Positions 7,606 to 15,311 of a DNA stretch of 34,904 bases are shown here, piece by piece. The position numbers and the translations under genes are program-made. How positions within the stretch are numbered: the stretch's first letter is position 1; each line of letters opens with the position of its first letter. Source of the stretch: Caldisphaera sp. (GTDB lineage: Archaea; Thermoproteota; Thermoprotei_A; Sulfolobales; Acidilobaceae); the NCBI GenBank assembly GCA_002877855.1, contig PNIA01000013.1, positions 1 through 34,904 on the forward strand, in the 5' to 3' direction. Under the pieces are notes generated by a model. That model saw only the letters and a list, made by a program, of their open reading frames with translations, searched no databases and was not told the DNA's origin.

Positions 7606-7715
7606 CTTATAAAAAGAATATGAAATTTAATCAAATTCTTTTTCTACTCCTTTTTTGAAAAAACTATTAAACAGATTTATATTTTTGAAAAGCAACTAGT
7701 TAAAAGGGGAGGGGG

Positions 7716-8207
7716 ATGGCTAAAGAATACATATTAAGGGAGGGGAAGCAATTTATTTTAAATTCTTCCTTTGAAAATGGAAGCATAATACCTAAGAGGT
7801 TTACTTGCGATGCAGATAATATAAGCCCGGAATTGAGATGGAGCGATTCACCTGATGCAAAAAGCTATGCCCTTATTTTATATGATCCTGATGCACCTAT
7901 GGGAACATTTATTCACTGGGTCATCTATAATATAAAGGGTAATTTAAATCGCTTATATGAAGCAGTACCGAAAAAAGAATTTATTGAAGAAATAGGGAAA
8001 CAGGGAAGAAACGATTTTGGAGAGATTGGTTATGGAGGGCCCTGTCCACCAAGGGGACACGGATTTCATAGATACTACTTTGCCTTGCATGCATTAAATG
8101 TCGAGAGCCTAAATATTAAGGGGGAGGCAAATGCTGAAAAACTGCTAAATTCAATGAAAGGAAAAGTTATCGGTTATGCAGTTTTAATGGGAAAATATTC
8201 AAGGTAA
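7716..8207 (+). CDS. PEBP/YbhB-family (RKIP-like) protein
   Basis: The 163-residue protein has the two signature regions of the phosphatidylethanolamine-binding protein family: YDPDAPMGTFIHWVIYNI (about residues 56-73) and GYGGPCPPRGHGFHRYYF (about 109-126). Together these build the small anion-binding pocket. Bacterial and archaeal members are compact cytoplasmic proteins (YbhB/YbcL type); roles as small-molecule or protease-inhibitor-like binders are proposed, but no general function is established. The ATG at 7716 is preceded by a purine run (GGGGAGGGGG) that acts as the ribosome-binding region. The gene stands alone on the plus strand. Confidence 0.85.
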   Translation: MAKEYILREGKQFILNSSFENGSIIPKRFTCDADNISPELRWSDSPDAKSYALILYDPDAPMGTFIHWVIYNIKGNLNRLYEAVPKKEFIEEIGKQGRNDFGEIGYGGPCPPRGHGFHRYYFALHALNVESLNIKGEANAEKLLNSMKGKVIGYAVLMGKYSR

Positions 8208-8515
8208 AATAAAGAAAAAATATAAATAAAACAGAATAATGTTAATCTGATGGTTTTCATATAAGAATTTGCTTGTTATGCGTTAATTAAATGGTTTAAG
8301 CTCTTCCAAGTATTAAATCCATCATGTCGATCTTAGATAATAGGCATAACGCAATTCCTCTATACGAGTTTGTTCTTATGCATAAAAAATATATTTAGCT
8401 GTGCACCATGGAGTCGTAATTGTTTTTCATATAAAGTTTAAGAATTACGATCCCTTAGAATAAAATATAAAAAACTATTTATCCCTTCCTTATTACTACT
8501 AAAAGGGGTAATAAC
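8208..8515. other. 308-bp intergenic region with several inverted repeats
   Basis: No gene is seen. Two inverted repeats interleave: TGATGG (8248-8253) with CCATCA (8319-8324), and GTTATGC (8275-8281) with GCATAAC (8344-8350). A separate hairpin has an 8-bp perfect stem, TCGTAATT (8414-8421) with AATTACGA (8443-8450). TTTTCATATAA occurs at 8254-8264 and again in the hairpin loop at 8424-8434. An A/T-rich promoter-like stretch (AAAATATAAAAAA, from about 8462) precedes the next gene. This could be a structured RNA, an operator array or chance. Confidence 0.4.
8414..8450. repeat. 8-bp inverted repeat (hairpin) upstream of the AIR-synthase-like gene
   Basis: Perfect complementary arms TCGTAATT and AATTACGA enclose a 21-nt loop, about 65 bp before the next start codon and upstream of its TATA-like sequence. 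Confidence 0.5.
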
Positions 8516-9601
8516 ATGAGTTCAGAAATAGTTATAGGAAAGGTTAACAGAAAGCTCTTTGAAGAAGTTATATATCCCAATCTAGGTAAAAAAGACGACT
8601 CAGTAAAAGTTGGCCCACAATTCGGAGTTGATTTTGGCGTAATAAACATAGGTGATAAAGATATGATTATAGAAGTAGATCCTGTTTATATAGTACCAGA
8701 GTATGGTTGGGAAAAGAGCTCATGGTTTGCAATCCATATATTAGCAAGTGATGTATCTGTTTCTGGAATACCTCCTAGATATTTGTTTATAGATTTAAAC
8801 TTGCCTATGAAGATGAAAGATGACGAGTTTAAAAAAATGTGGATTAATATGCATAAAGAATGCGAGAATTTGGGTATATCTATAGCTTCAGGCCATACTG
8901 GAAGATATGATGGTATTGACTATCCCATGATTGGTGGTGCTACAATGATAGCAATAACAGATAGAGACAACTTTGTTTCTCCAACAATGGCTTCCCCAGG
9001 AGATTTAATATTAATGACAAAGGGGCCTGCCATAGAAACAGCTGGCATACTATCTTCCTTATTCCCCCAAATATTGGAAAAGGATTATGGCAAGGAATTT
9101 TCATTAAATGCTCAGAAAATTTTTTGGCTCCAATCAGTTGTTGATGATGCCTTGACTCTATCTAAATTAGGATTGAGAAAAGGTGTTAAAGCAATGCACG
9201 ATGCAACAGAGTATGGTTTGTGGGGGGCATTAAACGATATTGCAGAGGCGAGTAATGTCGGGATAAGGGTTTATAAGGAAAAGCTTTTTATAAGGGATGA
9301 TGTATCGAAGGTTTTAAAATCATTCTCTTCCTTTACAAATTTAAAAATCGACCCATTTTCATCTATAAGCGAAGGTACATTAATCGCTGCAATAGACAAA
9401 AATAAAGAAAGAGAGGCATTAAGTATATTAAATCAAAAAGGGATTGATGCAGCCATAATAGGTGAAGCAACTGAAGGTAAGGGGGTCTATCTAATAGATA
9501 ATGATAAGGAGGAAATAATAAGACAGCCTGAAAAAGATGATTTTTGGCCGGTTTTCTTCAAAACAATAGAGTTACTGAGGGAAAATAAAAATGAGCATTG
9601 A
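8516..9601 (+). CDS. AIR synthase-related (PurM/HypE/ThiL superfamily) protein
   Basis: This 361-residue protein has the two-domain PurM-like fold. The N-terminal ATP-binding half contains DFGVINIGDKDMII, FAIHILASDVSVSG and IASGHTGRYDG. The C-terminal half contains PGDLILMTKGPAIETAGIL, MHDATEYGLWGALNDIAEAS and the Gly-rich end IIGEATEGKGVYL. The HDATEGG-like motif is typical of HypE-type members, which phosphorylate or dehydrate a carboxamide-type substrate, but no other hydrogenase-maturation gene is near. Instead it overlaps ThiD-ThiN by 11 bp, implying co-translation and perhaps a thiamin-related or general small-molecule kinase role. GGGGTAA precedes the ATG. The superfamily is firm; the reaction is unknown. 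Confidence 0.7.
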   Translation: MSSEIVIGKVNRKLFEEVIYPNLGKKDDSVKVGPQFGVDFGVINIGDKDMIIEVDPVYIVPEYGWEKSSWFAIHILASDVSVSGIPPRYLFIDLNLPMKMKDDEFKKMWINMHKECENLGISIASGHTGRYDGIDYPMIGGATMIAITDRDNFVSPTMASPGDLILMTKGPAIETAGILSSLFPQILEKDYGKEFSLNAQKIFWLQSVVDDALTLSKLGLRKGVKAMHDATEYGLWGALNDIAEASNVGIRVYKEKLFIRDDVSKVLKSFSSFTNLKIDPFSSISEGTLIAAIDKNKEREALSILNQKGIDAAIIGEATEGKGVYLIDNDKEEIIRQPEKDDFWPVFFKTIELLRENKNEH

Positions 9602-10976
9602 TAAAATAAAGGAGGAAAATAAGACAATACATACTGCATTAACAATAGCTGGAAGCGATAGCGGTGGAGGTGCTGGAATAGCTGCCGATCTAAAGACATT
9701 TGCAGCAATGGGTGTTCATGGCATGCTTGCTATTACAAGCGTTACAGCACAGAACACATATGAGGTAACAGGTATTTACGATGTTTCTCCTGAAATGGTT
9801 AGAAAACAAATTGAAGCTGTATATAACGATTTTGGTATTGATGCAGCAAAGACTGGTATGTTAAGCAGTGCAGAGATAGTTAAAGAGGTTTCAAGCACAT
9901 TAAAAAAATATGAATTTCCATTGGTAGTAGATCCAGTTATGGTATCCAAGAGCCTTGCACCTCTATTAAGAGAAGATGCAATAAAAATTTTAATAAAAGA
10001 ACTGTTGCCGAGGGCAACCGTTGTTACTCCAAATGTACCTGAGGCAGAAAAAATTACAAACTTAAAAATTAATAACATTGAAGAAGCAAAAAAGGCCTCT
10101 AAATATATTGTTGAAAATCTCGGGGCAGAAGCAGCGATAATAAAAGGAGGCCATATGGGAGGTGATGAATCTATTGACATCCTATATTATAAAGGGGAAT
10201 TTAAGGAATTTTCATCGAAAAGAATTAATACAAAAACAGATCATGGAACTGGTTGCTCATTTTCAGCAGGCATTGCCGCAAATTTGGCTAAAGGCTATGA
10301 TATAATCGAATCAGTCAGGATAGCTAAGATGCTAATAAATGATGCAATATATTATGGACTTAAAATAGGAAAGGGTCATGGCCCTGTTAACCCTATGGCA
10401 TATATTGATATACCATATCAAAAATATTTAGCATATTTAGAGATGAAAAAGGCAATAAATCTAATTGAAGAAAATCAGGAGATTATATCTAAATTAATTC
10501 CTGAAGTTTCAACAAATATAGCCATGGCTTTACCAAAGCCTTATGCAAAAGGTGTAGAAGATGTAATAGCAATACCCGGGAGGATTAGATATTATAGGAA
10601 CAAATTAGTTTTTTCGAGAGATCCAGAATTTGGGGCTAGCGATCATGTTGCAAGAGCATTATTAAAGTACATGGATTATTACCCTGAATACAGGTCTTCT
10701 GCTAATATAGCCTATAATGAAAAAATTAAAAAAGCCATTGAAGATATAGGATTTTCCTATTCATACTATGATAGAAAATATGAGCCTAAGGATGTAAAAG
10801 AAAAAGAAGGTAGTTCTATGCAGTGGGGGATTTCTTTTGCAGTTAAAGACAAGAACAAACCTATTGATATAATAATAGATTATGGAGATTTTGGGAAAGA
10901 GCCAGGTGCATTAATATTTGGAAAAATTCCTAGAGAAGTTATAGAAAAAATGATAAAAATTGCCAAAATTATTTGA
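9591..10976 (+). CDS. thiD: bifunctional HMP/HMP-phosphate kinase and ThiN-type thiamin-phosphate synthase
   Basis: The 461-residue fusion has a ribokinase-fold ThiD domain in residues about 12-270: TIAGSDSGGGAGIAADLK at 18-35, and HGTGCSFSAG with the anion-hole region around C222. A ThiN domain follows (about 285-461, with GVEDVIAIPGRIRY, FGASDHVARALLKYM and the end EPGALIFGKIPREV). ThiD phosphorylates hydroxymethylpyrimidine twice; ThiN replaces ThiE in many archaea and joins HMP-PP to thiazole phosphate. The fused form covers both steps. GAGGG lies about 10 nt before the ATG, inside the end of the upstream AIR-synthase-like gene. A ThiL-like kinase that could finish the pathway is at 17598-18476. 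No THI-box riboswitch is visible. Confidence 0.92.
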   Translation: MSIDKIKEENKTIHTALTIAGSDSGGGAGIAADLKTFAAMGVHGMLAITSVTAQNTYEVTGIYDVSPEMVRKQIEAVYNDFGIDAAKTGMLSSAEIVKEVSSTLKKYEFPLVVDPVMVSKSLAPLLREDAIKILIKELLPRATVVTPNVPEAEKITNLKINNIEEAKKASKYIVENLGAEAAIIKGGHMGGDESIDILYYKGEFKEFSSKRINTKTDHGTGCSFSAGIAANLAKGYDIIESVRIAKMLINDAIYYGLKIGKGHGPVNPMAYIDIPYQKYLAYLEMKKAINLIEENQEIISKLIPEVSTNIAMALPKPYAKGVEDVIAIPGRIRYYRNKLVFSRDPEFGASDHVARALLKYMDYYPEYRSSANIAYNEKIKKAIEDIGFSYSYYDRKYEPKDVKEKEGSSMQWGISFAVKDKNKPIDIIIDYGDFGKEPGALIFGKIPREVIEKMIKIAKII

Positions 10977-10986
10977 CTTAAGAAAT

Positions 10987-11105
10987 GACAAGCCTCACCC
11001 TTCTAGGGGGTAATGCTTTTAAGGTTAGTTTTTTAAATAATTAGATATGAATAGCCATCAAGGGTATTCTTCACAGGGAAGTGATATGAAGTAGGCCTCT
11101 ATCAA
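10987..11105 (+). mobile_element. solo IS605-type end with decayed tnpB-like start
   Basis: GACAAGCCTCACCCTTCTAG at 10987 onward aligns with the reverse complement of 649-626, the left hairpin of the relic at the window start, with only scattered mismatches. As in that relic it is followed by an AT-rich promoter-like stretch (TTTTTTAAATAATTAGATATG) and a short frame of 15 codons. No right end is recognised. The 3' limit is a guess. Confidence 0.45.
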
Positions 11106-11334
11106 GTTACAAATCGAATCTAGTGTTTTATAATATACCAAAAATTTATTTTCAAATGTCAAATAATAATTATCTTTATGAATTAGAAAGGTTTGGAAGA
11201 TTATCATTATAAATTATTAATCAACATAATAATGTTAGTTCACAAAAAATTCCCCCATATTAAATTTCAAATATCTATTAATTGTAGATTTCAAGAAAAC
11301 AATTTTTGATCTAAATGTAAAGCAGAGAAATTCG
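11106..11334. other. AT-rich intergenic remainder
   Basis: About 230 bp between the IS605-type relic and the end of rpl2. I see no ORF, hairpin or recognisable RNA here. Confidence 0.5.
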
Positions 11335-12051
11335 TCACTTTTTCCTTCTCCCTGTTCTCCTCGCAGCTATATGCCCTACCTTTCTTCCTGGAGGAGTGTT
11401 TCTTGCAATTGTTGTGGGTCTACCCTCATGTTGATGGAATCCACCACCAAATGGATGAGATACAACATTCATAGCAACCCCCCTTACCTTTGGAAACTTA
11501 GTTGCCTTTGCTTTATATTTATAATAAGTTACACCAGCTTTTAATATAGGCTTTTCAGTCCTGCCAGAACCTGCTGGAATTCCTATTGTTGCCCTGCAAT
11601 TGCCTTCCAAATCCTTTTCTACCTTACTTGGCAATCTAATCCTTATTTTATCCCCGCTCTTCCCCAATACCAATGCATAGCTACCGGCCTGCCTTGCTAA
11701 CCTACCTCCATCTCCCGGTCTCAGTTCAACATTAAAAATTAAGGTACCTTCAGGTATCTTCGATAGAGGCAGTATATTTCCAAAGCCTGGAGAAGCATCT
11801 TTTCCTATCTCTATCTTTTTACCCACATAAACACCTTCAGCAGCAGGTATGTAAAAATCTCTTCCTGACTCCGTAACAACATGGGCTAACGGTACATATC
11901 TTCCTGGGTCGTGGATTAGCTCCTTTACTTTCCCAATTTCAGTACTTTCAATTATATCCGGATATTTTGCTGGTGAAACATGCAAGTGCCCAGGATTTCT
12001 AAATGTTGGACTACCTCTGCCTGCTCTTTGTTGTCTTAAGCTCTTACCCAT
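11335..12051 (-). CDS. rpl2: large-subunit ribosomal protein uL2 (L2p)
   Basis: The 238-residue protein has the N-terminal MGKSLRQQRAGRGSPTFRNP typical of archaeal/eukaryotic L2, an OB-fold and SH3-like core (PGDGGRLARQAGSYALVLG), and the C-terminal functional loop MNVVSHPFGGGFHQHEGRPT. The loop's conserved His approaches the peptidyl-transferase region. The basic tail GHIAARRTGRRKK is normal. A good Shine-Dalgarno (GAGAGTGATC) lies just before the ATG. The gene sits 49 bp after cedB rather than inside the S10 ribosomal cluster where rpl2 is usually found, and no other S10-cluster gene is in the window. It may have its own promoter in the 49-bp gap (TTTTAAATA on the minus strand). Confidence 0.97.
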   Translation of the reverse strand: MGKSLRQQRAGRGSPTFRNPGHLHVSPAKYPDIIESTEIGKVKELIHDPGRYVPLAHVVTESGRDFYIPAAEGVYVGKKIEIGKDASPGFGNILPLSKIPEGTLIFNVELRPGDGGRLARQAGSYALVLGKSGDKIRIRLPSKVEKDLEGNCRATIGIPAGSGRTEKPILKAGVTYYKYKAKATKFPKVRGVAMNVVSHPFGGGFHQHEGRPTTIARNTPPGRKVGHIAARRTGRRKK

Positions 12052-12100
12052 ACTTGATCACTCTCTTTTTTTCCCTCTCTTTATCTATCCTCTCTTATTT

Positions 12101-13603
12101 TTATCTTCTTCTATTTAAAAGCAATTTGCTGAAGTCTAAAACCTTTACGCTTTTTTCTTTATTGTTTTCAATTTTTAATAAAATATACCCTATTGGCAAT
12201 GTCTTTACTTGCTCTGAATCTGAAATGCCTAGCTGTGAAGCAAGTTCAGCATAATATTTTGTAAACCCCCCAAATACTGCCTTTGTACCTGTGTTATCTA
12301 TTACTTCTTTACCCACATCACTTGGCAATTGTGTTGCATATATTAAATAAAGCCCCTTGCTTCTGCCTTCTCTTAATGCGAACTCTAGATGTGTTTGAGA
12401 ATTTTTTACGAATCTCCATGCCTCATCTAAAATCAAAACCTTTATCCCATTTAACTTGTTTTCGCTTGCATCTAAGGCGAGAGATGAAATTATTAGGGAG
12501 CCATAAACATTTCTTGCCTCGTTAGGCATCCTTGACAAGTTATAAACTGTTAAACCCTTATAATTTATTTGTCCTTCACAAATCTTTATTTTAAATCCAT
12601 CTCCAGTTAAATAGCTACTCTCTATTAGTTTATTTGCTAAACCCTCTATCCTTGAAAATGGAATACAATCGTTTAATCCCGGCTCAATATAGTTATCTGA
12701 GACCCTTTTTAGCAAATCGCTTATATCACCCTTCGGGTCTAAAACAATAATTGAATCTGGACTTTTGGTAACTGATGAAAGCAACGAAAGCTGAGATGCT
12801 ATACCAGAAAGCAAAACTGTTTTACCCCTACCTGTTGGACCAAAGATACCCATATGATGCTTAAGATTTTCAGGATATGAAATTATAACAATTTTGCCTG
12901 GATCATTTTCTTCTTCCCCAATTATTATACCTTCATATTCTCCCAAATCGTCTGCTGATGTAACTAAAATTGAATTCTCATCATTAACAATACTTATGGG
13001 GTTATTTATTGAAAGCATTTCATCTATTTCATCTGCATTAATTCTTTTAGTCTTTATCTGGGACTCAGCCTCAACTAAACTCCTAAATGCCTCTGCAGAC
13101 AGCTCAGAATCCCTGTCGTTTTGATCTATCCAAACTATGAAACCAAAGTTTCCAATGTATGGAACCCCAATCCTTACAACCTCTTTGTATAATTCCTCCA
13201 AATACTTTAGCCTTTCCCTAAATTTTATCTGACCTGTTGATGATAATGATAGATCAGCCTTCTTCATCTCCTCATCTATTAGCTTTAAAAGTGTGCTCTT
13301 GTTTACATTATACATGTTTGAAATAAATGAAACGCTTAACCTGCTTGACCTTGCAAGCCTTATAATTCTTTTTGGTAGATCATCACCACCTCTCGGTAGG
13401 TTTTCTGAAATATATGTAATTCCCAAATATTTTTTACCATTAAAACTTAATTCGAAAAACTTTTTATTTTCACTGATTTTTGGTCTAAATTTAATAGGTA
13501 TATAAAATTCATTCCTCACCTTCATATTTTTTATAATTAAGAAAAGAGATATTAGGGCAACAATCCCTATTATTATGTCAAATAATGTGAATGAGAAAAT
13601 CAT
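12101..13603 (-). CDS. cedB: CedB: HerA/VirB4-like ATPase of the Ced DNA-import system
   Basis: The 500-residue protein has an N-terminal membrane segment (about 7-25), a middle domain (about 50-230) and a RecA-like motor of the HerA/FtsK/VirB4 class. Walker A is GPTGRGKT at 255-262 and Walker B is VLILDEAWRF with D393/E394, followed by a sensor-like segment LIYATQLPSDVG. CedB powers import of double-stranded DNA from sister cells after UV damage in Sulfolobus; here it is translationally coupled to the upstream membrane protein (TAATG, 1-bp overlap). The operon order cedA1-cedA-cedB and the membrane anchor favour CedB over genomic HerA, which would be next to nurA, rad50 and mre11. Species-level function is inferred. 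Confidence 0.85.
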   Translation of the reverse strand: MIFSFTLFDIIIGIVALISLFLIIKNMKVRNEFYIPIKFRPKISENKKFFELSFNGKKYLGITYISENLPRGGDDLPKRIIRLARSSRLSVSFISNMYNVNKSTLLKLIDEEMKKADLSLSSTGQIKFRERLKYLEELYKEVVRIGVPYIGNFGFIVWIDQNDRDSELSAEAFRSLVEAESQIKTKRINADEIDEMLSINNPISIVNDENSILVTSADDLGEYEGIIIGEEENDPGKIVIISYPENLKHHMGIFGPTGRGKTVLLSGIASQLSLLSSVTKSPDSIIVLDPKGDISDLLKRVSDNYIEPGLNDCIPFSRIEGLANKLIESSYLTGDGFKIKICEGQINYKGLTVYNLSRMPNEARNVYGSLIISSLALDASENKLNGIKVLILDEAWRFVKNSQTHLEFALREGRSKGLYLIYATQLPSDVGKEVIDNTGTKAVFGGFTKYYAELASQLGISDSEQVKTLPIGYILLKIENNKEKSVKVLDFSKLLLNRRR

Positions 13604-14997
13604 TATATCACTCTTGGTATTATACCTCTCCTACCTCCCAGTAGCCTTGATAAACCGTATGTTATAGATACTAGCAATGAAAAATAGATTAAAGGAACTG
13701 TTAAATAATATAGTATTATATTCTCTATTAAAGAAGGTGATAAAAGGTTGTTTAATGATAAATAATTCATGGCATAGTCATCATATTTTGCGCTTAAATT
13801 CTCAGATTTGCATAAATTCAATTGAAATGTTATTAAGGCATTTTCGTTTTCTAAAGGAACAAATCTGTATGACAGACCGTTTAATTTTTCCCAAGACCAG
13901 CTTGATCTTGTTAGGGTAGCATTTACATAAGATAGATTGGCTATACAACCTTTTAAAAACCTTATTTCAACATAATTTGATGAATTCCCATATATTAAAA
14001 TCTTATTTCCAATCTGGTTTAATTTAAATGAATTCCCATTAGTGAAGACAATTGTATAATATTTATTTACATACAAAATATTTGGTGCATAGAGGGTTAC
14101 CTGATTGATAGTTCCATTAAAACTTATGTCTGAAGAATCTAGAGGATAAGGGAATAACTTATATGCAACACCATCCTCTTCCCCCCAAATATATGAGCTG
14201 ACCTGGCTAGGTAATGAGATTAAACTATCATAGTTATAGTCAGGGCTATATACTATTCCTAAGTCATTTGTTTTATATAATGCTATTTGATTTAATGAAT
14301 TGTTTTGATTTACATAAACATAAATTAAAGAACCGGGTATTGGTTCATTATTTTCATCTAAAACTCTTGCATTAACATATGTCAACCCCATATCAATACC
14401 TTGATTATTAGTATAGCTGTTTGACGATTGAGCAAAATTCACCAAAAAAACTGGCATTACCTGGAGACCAATGCTAAACACTAAAATAAATGAAATAAAC
14501 CATGCACCAGCATCTCTTGATAACCTAAAAGGTATTGAATATAGGACAAGGCCAATTAACAGGATAAAATTACCCATTATCTTAACCATATAATAGATCG
14601 CATAAATTGCCGCTAGAAAAATTATTTGAGCATTTAATGCATCATTTATAGGAGATAGCAATGATCTTACTTGAGACACCAAAGGTATTTGGGAAAAAAG
14701 AGATGAAAATACTAAGACAATTTCTTTAATCGATATCCCAAAGCTTAATGAGTTTGCAAACCATAGGTTGAAGTACTGCCATGATCCTCCTAAAGATAAT
14801 GCTAAATTATCTAAATAACTATATATAAACGATATTGATAATATTATTATAAAAGAAAGTATCGAATCCTTTATTAGCTGTGGTCCAAATCTTTTAAAAT
14901 ATTTATCAGGTATGGGAAGTGCATATATCAATGCCCCTATATAAAAAGTTAGCAATGACAAATTTATTGCTAATATATAATAAAAATTGCTATTCAT
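13603..14997 (-). CDS. cedA: CedA: polytopic membrane channel subunit of the Ced DNA-import system
   Basis: The 464-residue membrane protein has hydrophobic segments near 5-27, 42-62, 122-140, 141-158 and 165-188, a weaker one near 88-105, and one near the C-terminus (about 428-452). Residues about 195-420 form a non-hydrophobic, strand-rich block rich in Asn/Ser/Tyr that should lie outside the cell. Its start, ARVLDENNEPIPGSLIYVY, looks like a carboxypeptidase-regulatory/Ig-like beta fold. CedA is the proposed transmembrane DNA channel, compared in the literature with VirB6. The first TM hairpin shares a motif with CedA1 (see findings). The gene lies 4 bp after cedA1 and overlaps cedB by one base. 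Assignment rests on topology and operon context more than on sequence signatures. Confidence 0.75.
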   Translation of the reverse strand: MNSNFYYILAINLSLLTFYIGALIYALPIPDKYFKRFGPQLIKDSILSFIIILSISFIYSYLDNLALSLGGSWQYFNLWFANSLSFGISIKEIVLVFSSLFSQIPLVSQVRSLLSPINDALNAQIIFLAAIYAIYYMVKIMGNFILLIGLVLYSIPFRLSRDAGAWFISFILVFSIGLQVMPVFLVNFAQSSNSYTNNQGIDMGLTYVNARVLDENNEPIPGSLIYVYVNQNNSLNQIALYKTNDLGIVYSPDYNYDSLISLPSQVSSYIWGEEDGVAYKLFPYPLDSSDISFNGTINQVTLYAPNILYVNKYYTIVFTNGNSFKLNQIGNKILIYGNSSNYVEIRFLKGCIANLSYVNATLTRSSWSWEKLNGLSYRFVPLENENALITFQLNLCKSENLSAKYDDYAMNYLSLNNLLSPSLIENIILYYLTVPLIYFSLLVSITYGLSRLLGGRRGIIPRVI

Positions 14998-15001
14998 GCT
15001 A

Positions 15002-15241
15002 TTACCCAGCTATTAAATTAACGATATAAACAATGAAGCTAAACAGGGAAGAACCTATTGCGAGCCAAAAAGCTGCCCATATTGAGTCCTCAATTAGCCC
15101 TGAACCAACTCTTTTAAGCCTATTAATAGGTAACGGGGCACCTCTTAAAGTCCAACCAATGCTCCATGTTAATAAAAATAGAGCCCATGCCAATGCAGTA
15201 ACTCTTTCCGTTACCTGCTGAACAAACGTTATAATATCCAA
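15002..15241 (-). CDS. cedA1: CedA1: small two-TM subunit (pilin-like) of the Ced system
   Basis: The 79-residue protein has two hydrophobic helices (about 13-32 and 54-77) joined by a short basic loop, RGAPLPINRLKRVGSGLIED. CedA1 homologues in hyperthermophilic crenarchaea were reported to assemble into conjugation-type pili resembling VirB2 filaments; the size and two-helix layout match. The start codon is TTG at 15241-15239, with a GGTGA Shine-Dalgarno 4 nt upstream. It is the first gene of the ced operon, 70 bp downstream of speE. A separate CedA2-like small gene is not seen. Confidence 0.75.
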   Translation of the reverse strand: MDIITFVQQVTERVTALAWALFLLTWSIGWTLRGAPLPINRLKRVGSGLIEDSIWAAFWLAIGSSLFSFIVYIVNLIAG

Positions 15242-15311
15242 GTTTTCACCCCTTATATTAAAAAAATCTTATAGAGAGAGGGTGAAAATAGGATAAAAAA
15301 TCAAAAATAAA

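Noticed and set aside
8400..9600. THI-box (TPP) riboswitch for the ThiD-ThiN operon
   Set aside because: The conserved CUGAGA and ACCUGAU-like elements of TPP riboswitches were not found upstream of either gene.
12101..13603. Genomic HerA helicase (end-resection type)
   Set aside because: There is no nurA, mre11 or rad50 nearby. The protein has an N-terminal membrane segment and is coupled to two membrane proteins, which fits CedB.
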